Source of the DNA: [Synechococcus] sp. NIES-970
GTDB lineage: Bacteria; Cyanobacteriota; Cyanobacteriia; Cyanobacteriales; MRBY01
Length of the DNA: 64,000 nt
Assembly: GCA_002356215.1 (NCBI GenBank)
Contig: AP017959.1
Span: 2,248,195 to 2,312,194 of the forward strand
Reading direction: 5' to 3'
Shown: positions 16,876 to 24,476 of the stretch, piece by piece
Layout of the letters: the number at the start of each line of letters is the position of its first letter
Position numbering within the stretch: position 1 is the stretch's first letter
The notes under the pieces: generated by a model
Databases searched by the model: none
Told to the model about the DNA's origin: nothing
The model's input: only the letters and a program-made list of their open reading frames with translations
Position numbers and translations under genes: made by a program

Positions 16876-17777
16876 AGCTGTTGCCGGAGGGCCTGTACCC
16901 GTTGCACCCAGGTTGTTTGGCCCTCCTGGTTATAGAGGGCAAGGGCATAATCGAGGAGGGGAACGGCAGCCTCACCGCGTCCTGTGGCCATGAGGACCTG
17001 AGCGGCGGCGAAATAGGCATTGGCATAGGTCGGGTCTCGCTCACTGCTGGTGCGAAAGGCCTGGAGTGCCCCTGGAAAATTTCCCTGGCGGGTTAACAAG
17101 CGCCCCTGGAGATAATGGGTCGCCGCGAGATCCCCATCGCTCCGCCGGAGCTGTTCAATCAAGGGTTGGGCCGCTTCGGGGCGATCGCCTTCGAGATAGA
17201 GTTCTGCCAATTGAATACTCGCCTCCGCAAAGCTAGGGGCCAACTGCCGCGCCCGCTGCCAAGCCTGGACCGCTGCTTCTGTTTGGCCCTGGTGGCGTCG
17301 GATCAAGCCGAGATTGTAATGGGCGATCGCTAGCTCCGGATCCAGTGCAAGGGCACGTTGAATGTAAGCCTCTGCCTGGGGCCAATTTTGGCTATCGATC
17401 AAGACTCCCCCTAAATTTGCGTAGGCCACCGCAAAATCCGGTTGTAGGGCAATGGTCCGGGAAAAAGCCTCGGCGGCGCCGCGTAAATCTCCCCCTTGAC
17501 TGCGGGCTAAACCCAAATTGTAGTGGGCTTCCCAGAGCTGGGAATCTAGGGCGATCGCCTGCTGAAATTGGGCGATCGCCGCCTCTACATTCCCCTGCTG
17601 GATCAAGGTTGTCCCTTCCGTCAGGCGGTCCCGGGCTGCTGGGGTCGTGGGGGTAATGGTTGTCGGCCAAGGTTGCCCCTCCGGATTTTGGGCGAGCGCC
17701 AACTCCGGGGCTACACTTCCCAAACCCAGGATGATTAACCCTTTCCAAAAATTGCGAATCGTAAACAAATTCAGCAC
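16872..17777 (-). CDS. Exported or membrane-anchored TPR protein
   Basis: The 301-residue protein has an N-terminal hydrophobic signal (FWKGLIILGLGSVAPELALA, about residues 10-29) and then at least six tetratricopeptide repeats from about residue 50. Examples are WEAHYNLGLARSQGGDLRGA, AVAYANLGGVLIDSQNWPQA and AIAHYNLGLIRRHQGQTEAA. TPR arrays are scaffolds for protein partners, and the signal suggests a periplasmic or lumenal location. The partner is unknown. It ends convergently against purH with overlapping stop codons. Confidence 0.8.
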   Translation of the reverse strand: MLNLFTIRNFWKGLIILGLGSVAPELALAQNPEGQPWPTTITPTTPAARDRLTEGTTLIQQGNVEAAIAQFQQAIALDSQLWEAHYNLGLARSQGGDLRGAAEAFSRTIALQPDFAVAYANLGGVLIDSQNWPQAEAYIQRALALDPELAIAHYNLGLIRRHQGQTEAAVQAWQRARQLAPSFAEASIQLAELYLEGDRPEAAQPLIEQLRRSDGDLAATHYLQGRLLTRQGNFPGALQAFRTSSERDPTYANAYFAAAQVLMATGRGEAAVPLLDYALALYNQEGQTTWVQRVQALRQQL

Positions 17778-18019
17778 AGATTTACAGATATTTATTCAAC
17801 TTAAACTTAAACGCAAAATACCTTACAAGACATCTCAGTTTTGCGCAGGGGATCCCCCAGGGGCGCTAGGCTTACCAATAGAGAATCTCTTGCCAAGAAG
17901 CCGAATTTTATCTTTGAGTTCCAAAAATTTTTGAGTTTCCACCTTTCAAAAATTCCTTTTTCCTTGCCGCAATTGACTCAAATTGCGCCCCATTGCCTTA
18001 ACCATGAGATGAAAAAGCT

Positions 18020-20044
18020 ATGACCAGAACGACTGAAAATATCCGTAATATCGCGATCATTGGCCCCTACTCTGCTGGCAAAACCACTCTCCTCGAAAGT
18101 CTTCTGTTTCTGACCCAGGCCACCACCCGCAAAGGCCGCATTGAAGATAAAAATACCGTCGGCGATAGCAGTCCTGAAGCCCGGGACCATGCCATGAGCG
18201 TTGAATTGGCGATCGCCAGCACCACTTACCAAGATATTGAACTGACTTTTCTCGACTGCCCCGGCTCCATTGAATTTCTCCAGGAAACCTACAATGCCCT
18301 AGTGGGGGTTGGTACAGCGGTCATTGTCTGTGAACCTGAAACCGAACGCATTCTCACCCTGTCTCCCCTGTTTAAATTCCTCGATGATTGGAATATTCCC
18401 CACATCGTCTTTATCAACAAAATGGACCGGGCGAAAAATAATTTCCTCGATGTTCTTGCCGCCCTCCAGAAAGCCTCAAACCGGCCCCTGGTTCCCCAGC
18501 AATATCCCATTCGCAAGGAGCAAACCCTCCTCGGTTATATCGACCTTGTGTCAGAACAGGCCTACCACTACCATCCCGACTCCCCTGCTGACCCCGTACC
18601 CTTCCCAGAAGAACTCCATGTAGAAGAGAAAATCACCAGGGAAGAAATGCTGGAGACCTTAGCTGATTTTGATGACGAGCTCCTGACGATGCTCCTAGAA
18701 GAAGTCGCCCCCTCCTCTGAAAAAATTCTCCAGGATTTGCGCCAGGAACTAAGCGCTGATCAAATTGTGCCAGTGGTTTTCGGCATCGCCACCCAGGATT
18801 ATGGTGTACGGCCCCTGTTGGATATTTTGGTTCAGGAAGCCCCCGCCCCCCTGGATACTACCGCCCGCCGGGAACTCAAGGCTACCCCTGGGGAAACGGT
18901 GGTTCAGGTGTTGAAAAATTTCTATACCCCCCAAGGCGGAAAGCTTTCCTTGGTCAGGATTTGGCAAGGGGAACTCCAGGAAGGAATGCTCCTCAATGGG
19001 CTGCGTCCAGGGGGCATCTACCAGCTCATGGGCAGCCAGCAAAAAGCAGTGCAACGGGCAATGACAGGGGAAATTGTTGCCCTCTCTCGCCTAGAAGAGG
19101 TCAAAGTTGGTGAAACCCTCAGCAGCGGCGGAAAACCGGTGCAATCTCTCCGCACTGCCACGGTGATGCAGCCAGTTTATGCCCTGGCGATCGCCCCCGA
19201 AAATCACAAAGATGAAGTCAAGCTCAGTACGGCGTTAAATAAACTAATCGACGAAGATCCGTCCCTCGCCTGGGAACAACATGGCGATACCCATGAAGTG
19301 ATCCTGTGGGGCCAGGGAGATATTCATCTCCAGGTGGCCCTCGAACGACTGCGCCGCAAATATAATCTACCGATGACCACCCATCTCCCCCGGGTTCCCT
19401 ACAAAGAAACCATCCGTCATGGGGGCACTTCTCACGGACGCTACAAACACCAATCCGGTGGCCATGGGGCATTTGGTGATGTGTACCTTGATATCAAACC
19501 CCTCGCACGGGGCAGTGGCTTCCAATTCCATGAAACCATCGTCGGTGGTGTCGTACCGAAACAATATATCCCTGGGGTGGAAACAGGGGTACGGGAATAT
19601 CTCAGCGAGGGGCCTTTGGGCTTCCCGGTGGTGGATGTGGATGTAACTCTTACGAATGGTTCCTATCACGCAGTGGACAGTTCGGAGCAGGCTTTTAAGC
19701 AGGCGGCCCGCATTGCGATGACCGAGGGGATGCCCCACTGTGAGCCACAATTGTTGGAGCCGATTTTGGTAATCAATATCTATATTCCCAATGAATTTAC
19801 CGCCAATGCCCTGCAACTGATCAGCGGTAAACGGGGCCAAATTCTCGGTTATGAAAGTTTGACCGATTGGCGCGGCTGGGACCATATCACTGGGTATTTT
19901 CCCCTCGCAGAGATGCATAACCTGATTATCGAGTTGCGATCGCTCACCTTTGGGGTCGGCTTCTTTGATTGGCAATATGACCACCTCCAGGAGGTACCGG
20001 ACAAGGTTTCAGAACAGGTCCTTGCCACCTTAGAGACTCGTTAA
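18020..20044 (+). CDS. EF-G-like translational GTPase paralogue
   Basis: The 674-residue protein has the full EF-G domain order: GTPase domain, OB-type domain II, then domains III, IV and V. The G1 loop is GPYSAGKTT, G4 is NKMD, and domain IV includes the SGGHGAFGDV segment. The G3 motif reads DCPGSIEF where true EF-G has DTPGHxDF, so the catalytic histidine is replaced by serine. The G1 loop also departs from the usual GHxDxGKTT form. It is therefore a divergent paralogue (EF-G-like/EFG2 type) rather than the main elongation factor, perhaps acting in ribosome regulation or rescue. No str-operon genes are nearby. A clear terminator follows at 20074-20106. Confidence 0.85.
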   Translation: MTRTTENIRNIAIIGPYSAGKTTLLESLLFLTQATTRKGRIEDKNTVGDSSPEARDHAMSVELAIASTTYQDIELTFLDCPGSIEFLQETYNALVGVGTAVIVCEPETERILTLSPLFKFLDDWNIPHIVFINKMDRAKNNFLDVLAALQKASNRPLVPQQYPIRKEQTLLGYIDLVSEQAYHYHPDSPADPVPFPEELHVEEKITREEMLETLADFDDELLTMLLEEVAPSSEKILQDLRQELSADQIVPVVFGIATQDYGVRPLLDILVQEAPAPLDTTARRELKATPGETVVQVLKNFYTPQGGKLSLVRIWQGELQEGMLLNGLRPGGIYQLMGSQQKAVQRAMTGEIVALSRLEEVKVGETLSSGGKPVQSLRTATVMQPVYALAIAPENHKDEVKLSTALNKLIDEDPSLAWEQHGDTHEVILWGQGDIHLQVALERLRRKYNLPMTTHLPRVPYKETIRHGGTSHGRYKHQSGGHGAFGDVYLDIKPLARGSGFQFHETIVGGVVPKQYIPGVETGVREYLSEGPLGFPVVDVDVTLTNGSYHAVDSSEQAFKQAARIAMTEGMPHCEPQLLEPILVINIYIPNEFTANALQLISGKRGQILGYESLTDWRGWDHITGYFPLAEMHNLIIELRSLTFGVGFFDWQYDHLQEVPDKVSEQVLATLETR

Positions 20045-20073
20045 ATTTTTCCTTTCAATTCACTCAAAGATTT

Positions 20074-20106
20074 CCCTCAGTTACTACTCACACTGGGGGC
20101 TTTTTT
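20074..20106 (+). terminator. Intrinsic terminator after the EF-G-like gene
   Basis: CCCTCAGT (20074-20081) pairs with ACTGGGGG (20092-20099, one G-T pair) around a 10-base loop. A run of six T (20101-20106) follows. Confidence 0.8.
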
Positions 20107-20155
20107 GGGGGCGATCGCCAAAATAATCTCGCTATACTGAAGGATGAAGTGTCAT

Positions 20156-20169
20156 CACCTCCGGAGGTG
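20156..20169. promoter_or_regulatory. Palindrome covering the ycf34 ribosome-binding site
   Basis: CACCTCCGGAGGTG is a perfect 14-base palindrome that includes the GGAGG Shine-Dalgarno 6-11 bases before ATG 20176. In RNA it can form a small hairpin or an intermolecular duplex that hides the ribosome site. Confidence 0.5.
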
Positions 20170-20175
20170 CGCCCC

Positions 20176-20424
20176 ATGTGCATTTGTGTGGACTGTGAAT
20201 ATGTAGACCGCTGCGAAACCTACCATGTGGTCGAGACCCAGCACCAGCAACCCCACTTAACTGACCAGCCCAATTTTTCCCCCATTGAACCGACCATTAA
20301 CGTGAATATCCGTTCGGAAGGCGAAATCATTGAAATGGAATGGGATGTGGTCGGCTGTGCCAGTTTTTCTCAAGAAAAAGGGAAATGGGCCCGGCTCCGG
20401 CCTGGTGAGGCTGTTCCTACTTAA
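20176..20424 (+). CDS. ycf34: Ycf34 family iron-sulfur protein
   Basis: The 82-residue protein is conserved in cyanobacteria and red-algal plastids. It opens with MCICVDCEYVDRCETYH, whose four cysteines match the Ycf34 cluster ligands, and continues with PTINVNIR, EMEWDVVGC and KWARLRPGEAVPT. In Synechocystis, Ycf34 was reported to bind an Fe-S cluster and to affect photosynthetic electron transport under changing conditions. ATG 20176 is chosen because family members start MCICVNC and GGAGG lies just upstream. An in-frame GTG at 20149 is less likely. The ribosome site is embedded in a perfect 14-base palindrome (20156-20169). Confidence 0.92.
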   Translation: MCICVDCEYVDRCETYHVVETQHQQPHLTDQPNFSPIEPTINVNIRSEGEIIEMEWDVVGCASFSQEKGKWARLRPGEAVPT

Positions 20425-20515
20425 AAAAATTCATCACAGCACCCAGCGACGTTGAGACTTTTTCAGTAAAATCAATGGCGTGTATTGCAGTATCGATATG
20501 GTGTGGGGATATGTC

Positions 20516-20944
20516 ATGAAAATCAATGGGTTTGTCTTGGGCTTGATTTGTCTAGGGGGCAGCTTAGTGGGAAACCAGGCGATCGCCCAAAGCAATATGA
20601 AAAATGGTTTCCTGAATATCCAGATGCGGACGGCCCTTTGTGGTCAAAATTGGCCCCAGGCTATTCAAGTGCTCGATACCATGAAACAAATTAGCCCCAA
20701 AGACCGCCCTGCCCTCGATCAATATCGCGCGCTCCTGGTTCGTTTTCGCAATAATAATGCTCGCCTCCCTGCCTGGCCCCCAGCAGAATATTGTTCTGGT
20801 GCATTGAATACATTGCCCAGTCCCAATATGAATGGCGCTACTCCCAACAGCTCTCCCGCCGCTGCCCCAGGAACGGCGGCACCCAGACCAACAACGCCCA
20901 CAACCCCAGAGGGCCGAATCGATACAATTCCGGTTTTTAACTAA
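20516..20944 (+). CDS. Small exported protein of unknown function
   Basis: The 142-residue protein has a clear signal peptide (MKINGFVLGLICLGGSLVGN, cleavage probably after AIA near residue 25). A helical domain with two cysteines (TALCGQNW, AEYCSGAL) follows, then a Pro/Thr/Ala-rich C-terminal tail typical of a linker or wall-spanning segment. I do not recognise the family. ATG 20516 is preferred over the open frame's start at 20480 because it begins exactly at the signal peptide and has a GGGGAT stretch upstream. Confidence 0.7.
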   Translation: MKINGFVLGLICLGGSLVGNQAIAQSNMKNGFLNIQMRTALCGQNWPQAIQVLDTMKQISPKDRPALDQYRALLVRFRNNNARLPAWPPAEYCSGALNTLPSPNMNGATPNSSPAAAPGTAAPRPTTPTTPEGRIDTIPVFN

Positions 20945-20962
20945 TTGTAGTTACTGAAGAGA

Positions 20963-22105
20963 TTAATTCTGGTGGGCGATCGCCTCAGAGCGACATTGAG
21001 CTTGGCGGGCGAAAATCATCGTGCTGTAGAGCTGCCAAGCCGGATCCCAGTAGGTATCTTGGTGAATTTCAGCGCGAAATAGATTGACCTGAGGATCGAT
21101 CTTGCGGAGTAATTCAGGAAAATCCCGGGCATTGTTAGCAAAGCTTTTGAAATCAGCCCAACGCTCATTTTTACTGAGGTGCTTAGCCAACTGTTGCTGC
21201 ATACTGTTCCAGTTGCGGCGGTTACTCAGTTGCTCGATGGGATGGTCGGGGTCGACTAAAAAAGAAAACCCCCGTTGAAATTGGTAGTGCTGATCGTTTA
21301 GACGCAAAATCAATTGGCGATCGCCCCAATGCAGATCACAGAGCTGGGCATAATCCAAGACTTTGGTTTTGTAATAGGATTTGCCCCGACCATCCTTTTC
21401 AAGGGATTCTTCAAAAATCGGCACCATGCCTGTCACCCACTGGGAAATTTCAGCCCAGGGAATCGTAAACGTGACCGCTGTCCCGGCAGCATCAAGACCT
21501 CGAATTTTGAGGTCAGGGGTCAACTGTTCGATCACCTGCACCTGAATCACCTGGATGTTTTCCATCTGGGCTAAGGACAAACAAAAACTTGTAATATTTC
21601 CCTGGGCCAGAGCTTTGCCATAGAAACGTAATTCTCCCAAGTGACCCGTGCGGAATAAACGCCAGGATTTGAGGGGGAGTTGTAGCCCGGCTGAATAGGG
21701 GTCCGTGCGAAAAACCGTTGCAAAATGCTGGGCCGCCCTCTTTTTTTGACTGGGCTCTAAAGGCTCTAGAACAAATAAACCATAAGCATCCCCTTCCGGT
21801 GCCGCTTTTTCACGGGCGATCGCCATCTGTTCCAAAGACCGCTCCCGCCTTTTTAGTCGTTCCAAACCTTGGCGGGCCTGGGTGACAATTTTGGGGAGAG
21901 TTGCCCCTTTGAGGAGTTGTCGATAGTTTTTTTCTGCCTGTGCCCAGCGCCCAGTTTCCTCGTACCAGCGAGCCACATAGAGCCGGAACCAAGGATTTTT
22001 GGGTTCTATTTTTTGCCACTGCAATAGCAACTTTTGCATCCGCGCAAAATCTCCCTGGGCGAGGGCCACTTGGATCTGCTTGAGGACGGTGACAGGTTGG
22101 GCCAT
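20963..22105 (-). CDS. TPR-containing cytoplasmic protein of unknown function
   Basis: The 380-residue protein begins with about two tetratricopeptide repeats (ALAQGDFARMQKLLLQWQKI; WFRLYVARWYEETGRWAQAE). A basic helical linker follows, then a long C-terminal domain of about 250 residues with no motif I can name. There is no signal peptide or membrane span. It lies downstream of rpsD on the same strand but behind a strong terminator, so it should be transcribed separately. Neighbouring genes give no functional hint. Confidence 0.75.
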   Translation of the reverse strand: MAQPVTVLKQIQVALAQGDFARMQKLLLQWQKIEPKNPWFRLYVARWYEETGRWAQAEKNYRQLLKGATLPKIVTQARQGLERLKRRERSLEQMAIAREKAAPEGDAYGLFVLEPLEPSQKKRAAQHFATVFRTDPYSAGLQLPLKSWRLFRTGHLGELRFYGKALAQGNITSFCLSLAQMENIQVIQVQVIEQLTPDLKIRGLDAAGTAVTFTIPWAEISQWVTGMVPIFEESLEKDGRGKSYYKTKVLDYAQLCDLHWGDRQLILRLNDQHYQFQRGFSFLVDPDHPIEQLSNRRNWNSMQQQLAKHLSKNERWADFKSFANNARDFPELLRKIDPQVNLFRAEIHQDTYWDPAWQLYSTMIFARQAQCRSEAIAHQN

Positions 22106-22165
22106 GGGTTCTTAAGAAAAAGGCGATCGCCAAAATATTCATCCATTCTAACCACTCCATCCCAC

Positions 22166-22188
22166 AAAAAAAGGGGCACCATTGCCCC
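22166..22188 (-). terminator. Intrinsic terminator after rpsD
   Basis: On the minus strand GGGGCA pairs with TGCCCC (plus positions 22183-22188 and 22173-22178) with a four-base loop, followed by seven T (22166-22172). Confidence 0.85.
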
Positions 22189-22229
22189 CCCAAAAAACGA
22201 TAAATTTCGCAACAAAAATGCCGAAATCC

Positions 22230-22838
22230 TTAAGCCATCCGTGAATAGTATTCCACCACGAGCAGCTCATTGATTTGCAGGGCGACCCATTCGCGTTCAA
22301 TGACGCCATTGACCTTACCGGTCAGGGTTGCCTTATCAAATTCCAAGTGACTGGGTACATTGGCTAAACCAGGAAATTCCATGTTTGCCTCTACCAATTT
22401 CCGAGAGCGATCGCGATCGCGCACGGTGATCACATCCCCAGGACGACACTGGTAACTGGGAATGTCAACAGTACGGCCATTGACCACAATGTGACCATGG
22501 TTGACCAACTGGCGTGCAGCCGGAATTGTCCCGGCCATTCCCAGACGGAAAATCGTATTATCCAAGCGCATTTCCAGTAACTGGAGAATCGATTGCCCCG
22601 TAGAACCAGTCGCACGACGGGCCTTACGGACATAACGAATCAATTGCTTTTCAGAAACACCATAGTTGAAGCGCAGCTTTTGCTTTTCCTCAAGACGGAT
22701 TGCATATTCAGAACGCTTACGACGGCCTTGGCCGTGCTGTCCCGGGGGATATTCCCGACGGGCACTTTTGCGGGTCAAACCCGGTAATTCACCTAGTCTA
22801 CGGGTAATACGTAGACGTGCTCCACGATAGCGAGCCAT
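22230..22838 (-). CDS. rpsD: 30S ribosomal protein S4
   Basis: Primary 16S rRNA-binding protein of the small subunit, also important for decoding accuracy. The 202-residue length is normal. The N-terminus [16 protein letters not shown] leads into the S4 domain (about 90-150) with [12 protein letters not shown] and [13 protein letters not shown]. It is the zinc-free form without N-terminal cysteine clusters. As in other cyanobacteria and many plastids, it is a single gene away from the main ribosomal operons. A conserved-looking hairpin in its leader (22891-22920) could serve autoregulation. Confidence 0.98.
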   Translation of the reverse strand: MARYRGARLRITRRLGELPGLTRKSARREYPPGQHGQGRRKRSEYAIRLEEKQKLRFNYGVSEKQLIRYVRKARRATGSTGQSILQLLEMRLDNTIFRLGMAGTIPAARQLVNHGHIVVNGRTVDIPSYQCRPGDVITVRDRDRSRKLVEANMEFPGLANVPSHLEFDKATLTGKVNGVIEREWVALQINELLVVEYYSRMA

Positions 22839-23155
22839 AAGGTTTTCTTTCTCCTTACAAGTTCAGAAAATGAGTGTAGAAATAAAAGACCTCAAACCGC
22901 TTATTACGGCTCTTTTTGAGATTTTTACCCACGGGAGGGAGGTCGAAACTGGACGTCCCACGGGCTGTAAAAATTTTTTAGCCTGACTCTACCGATTGCC
23001 GGAAGCAGTCAAGTTTCTAAGAAAATTTCACAATCTACCAAATATATCATGCCCCAGGGCTCTAGATAACCTGAATTATTTTTTTGCACTGACCGCCGCC
23101 AAAAAATCCTTGTCGAAAGCTAATAATTATGATTTACTTGTAAGAGTGCCCAAAT
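22839..23155. other. 317-base spacer containing the rpsD leader
   Basis: Non-coding. Adjacent to rpsD it holds a hairpin at 22891-22920 (CTCAAA pairing with TTTGAG, and an inner CCG/CGG stem) about 50 bases before the start codon. Further upstream are two direct copies of CCCGTGGG (minus strand, around 22930-22970). The rest is AT-rich, with nothing else recognised before tRNA-Leu. Confidence 0.5.
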
Positions 23156-23240
23156 GGGGGTGTGGCGGAATGGTAGACGCTGCGGACTTAAAATCCGTTG
23201 ACTATAAAAAGTCGTGAGAGTTCAAGTCTCTCTACCCCCA
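23156..23240 (+). tRNA. trnL-UAA: tRNA-Leu (anticodon TAA), intron-free
   Basis: Acceptor GGGGGTG (23156-23162) pairs with TACCCCC (23233-23239), with discriminator A. The anticodon stem-loop is GCGGACTTAAAATCCGT, giving UAA, and a long variable arm and a T-arm with GTTCAAGTC follow. The anticodon loop is uninterrupted, so the group I intron found at this site in many cyanobacteria and plastids is absent. Confidence 0.93.
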
Positions 23241-23270
23241 TCAAGAAGTTTGTGAAGATAAACCCATAAC

Positions 23271-23336
23271 GACATAGCCAAGGTAAAAGGTCCACAGCAT
23301 CTCCAGAGATGCAGCCTAAACGGTCTATCTATGTCA
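23271..23336. other. Compact tRNA-shaped inverted-repeat element
   Basis: Thirty bases after tRNA-Leu, GACATAG (23271-23277) pairs with CTATGTC (23329-23335). These enclose a perfect hairpin GCATCTC-CA-GAGATGC (23297-23312). The seven-base outer stem followed by an unpaired A, and the length of 66 bases, recall a tRNA, but no T-loop consensus or valid D-arm is present. It may be a decayed tRNA, a structured small RNA, or the 3' end of the minus-strand gene at 23370. Confidence 0.3.
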
Positions 23337-23369
23337 TCTGAGTTTATTCACCTGCTGCCATACCCACTA

Positions 23370-23621
23370 TTAAAAGCGCTCGACACTGCCGAGGAAAATC
23401 GGCTCAACACGAATTGCCTTGATGCTAGAGGGACGTACAACCATAAATTCTCCCTGCATATTCTTAATGGGTACGTTGATAAAGTCATCGGAGTCAGCTT
23501 TAGGAATGAGGGTGCTGCTGTACCATTTTTGAAAGTCTTTGATGTCAGTGAAGCGCACTTCTTCGCGGTGGCCGCCTTCAATTAGGAAAAAGATAGCGTA
23601 TTCGTCGGCTTGTCTGGGCAT
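23370..23621 (-). CDS. Small conserved hypothetical protein
   Basis: The 83-residue soluble protein starts MPRQADEYAIFFLIEGGHRE and contains RFTDIKDFQKWYSS and DFINVPIKNMQGEFMVVRPS. The frame has normal codon bias and no overlap with another credible gene, and the ATG at 23621 is the only sensible start. I recognise no domain; the alternating hydrophobic pattern suggests a small beta-rich fold. A plus-strand open frame over the same bases is judged a shadow because its product is not protein-like. Confidence 0.6.
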   Translation of the reverse strand: MPRQADEYAIFFLIEGGHREEVRFTDIKDFQKWYSSTLIPKADSDDFINVPIKNMQGEFMVVRPSSIKAIRVEPIFLGSVERF

Positions 23622-23723
23622 GGGGTCTCGTACTCGGCGGGGACAATTCTTAAGAAATCAAGGGCAATTTTGATGCCTGACCTAGTGTATCTCAGGTTGC
23701 CGTGAACGCCATAGCACTTCGGG

Positions 23724-24041
23724 CTAACAGTAGGGACTGACGTCTTCGCCTGCTTCAACAAGAAAAGTAAGGGCGCGAAAGCGGAGGGCGACTAATTCAT
23801 CGTAGAGGGGATTGAGTTTGCAGAGGGGCGGAATGCTAAAAAGAATGCGGCCTAAAAAGCTCACATCACGGGCAAAGGGACATTGGGCCGGAATCAGGCG
23901 ACAAACCAAGTGAGCGGCTTCGGGGTTGTCGAAGGCGATCGCATTGAGCCAGAAGCGCAGGGATTGAAAAAAGTCGACGCGTCGATTTCGGAATAGGCCG
24001 CCATAGTGGAGATGTTCGTGATTACTTTGGGAAGAATTCAT
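23724..24041 (-). CDS. Mo-dependent nitrogenase C-terminal-like family protein (Mo-nitro_C)
   Basis: The 105-residue protein carries the strongly conserved cyanobacterial signature LVCRLIPAQCPFARDVSFLG, IPPLCKLNPLYDELVALRFR and GEDVSPYC. That matches the Pfam family named after the C-terminal part of a molybdenum nitrogenase subunit. The name is misleading: the family is present in non-diazotrophic cyanobacteria and its function is unknown. Four conserved cysteines suggest metal or cluster binding. It stands alone, with 102 bases to the next gene downstream. Confidence 0.8.
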   Translation of the reverse strand: MNSSQSNHEHLHYGGLFRNRRVDFFQSLRFWLNAIAFDNPEAAHLVCRLIPAQCPFARDVSFLGRILFSIPPLCKLNPLYDELVALRFRALTFLVEAGEDVSPYC

Positions 24042-24376
24042 TTAAAAGCCCTTTCGTCAAAAAAACTAGGTAATAACCGTGAGGTGGGATCGAAACGGTT
24101 GGGGAGGAGCAGTGGCGATCGCCTCAAGAAACAGTCTGATTAAATTTGCGGCAATGTCGCGGTGGAACAAAGGGATCGTCTTGGTGTTGAGCATTAACTC
24201 TATTGTAGTATCGATAAATTGTTGCGGGAAAAACGTGATCGAAGTGACATTTTGTCAGAATTTAGACGTTTGGCGGATGGGCGATCGCCCCAGACATTTA
24301 CTCAGAAAAAATCCCGTCCGAGATCTAGACATAAAAAGTTAAAGCTGTTATGTTTATGGCAGTGTCTAAACAACTT
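24042..24376. other. 335-base spacer upstream of tRNA-Gly
   Basis: It contains two HIP1 octamers (near 24117 and 24280) and a long plus-strand open frame that lacks protein-like composition. No promoter or hairpin stands out. I see no gene in it. Confidence 0.5.
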
Positions 24377-24447
24377 GCGGGTGTAGTTTAGTGGTAAAAC
24401 CTCAGCCTTCCAAGCTGATGATAGGGGTTCGATTCCCCTCACCCGCT
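24377..24447 (+). tRNA. trnG-UCC: tRNA-Gly (anticodon TCC)
   Basis: Acceptor GCGGGTG (24377-24383) pairs perfectly with CACCCGC (24440-24446), with discriminator T. The anticodon arm CAGCCTTCCAAGCTG gives UCC, and the T-arm is GGGGTTCGATTCCCC. It is 71 nucleotides long with no encoded CCA. The histidine kinase gene ends 29 bases downstream on the other strand. Confidence 0.95.
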
Positions 24448-24476
24448 TTCTCAATGATCGATAGCAGCAAGGAACT

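Noticed and set aside
22996-23217. 73-codon plus-strand frame running into tRNA-Leu
   Set aside because: Its C-terminal half is tRNA sequence, including the phrase typical of translated tRNA-Leu, so it is not a gene.
24079-24342. 87-codon plus-strand open frame before tRNA-Gly
   Set aside because: No ribosome site, odd composition and translated HIP1 sequences; it looks like a chance frame.
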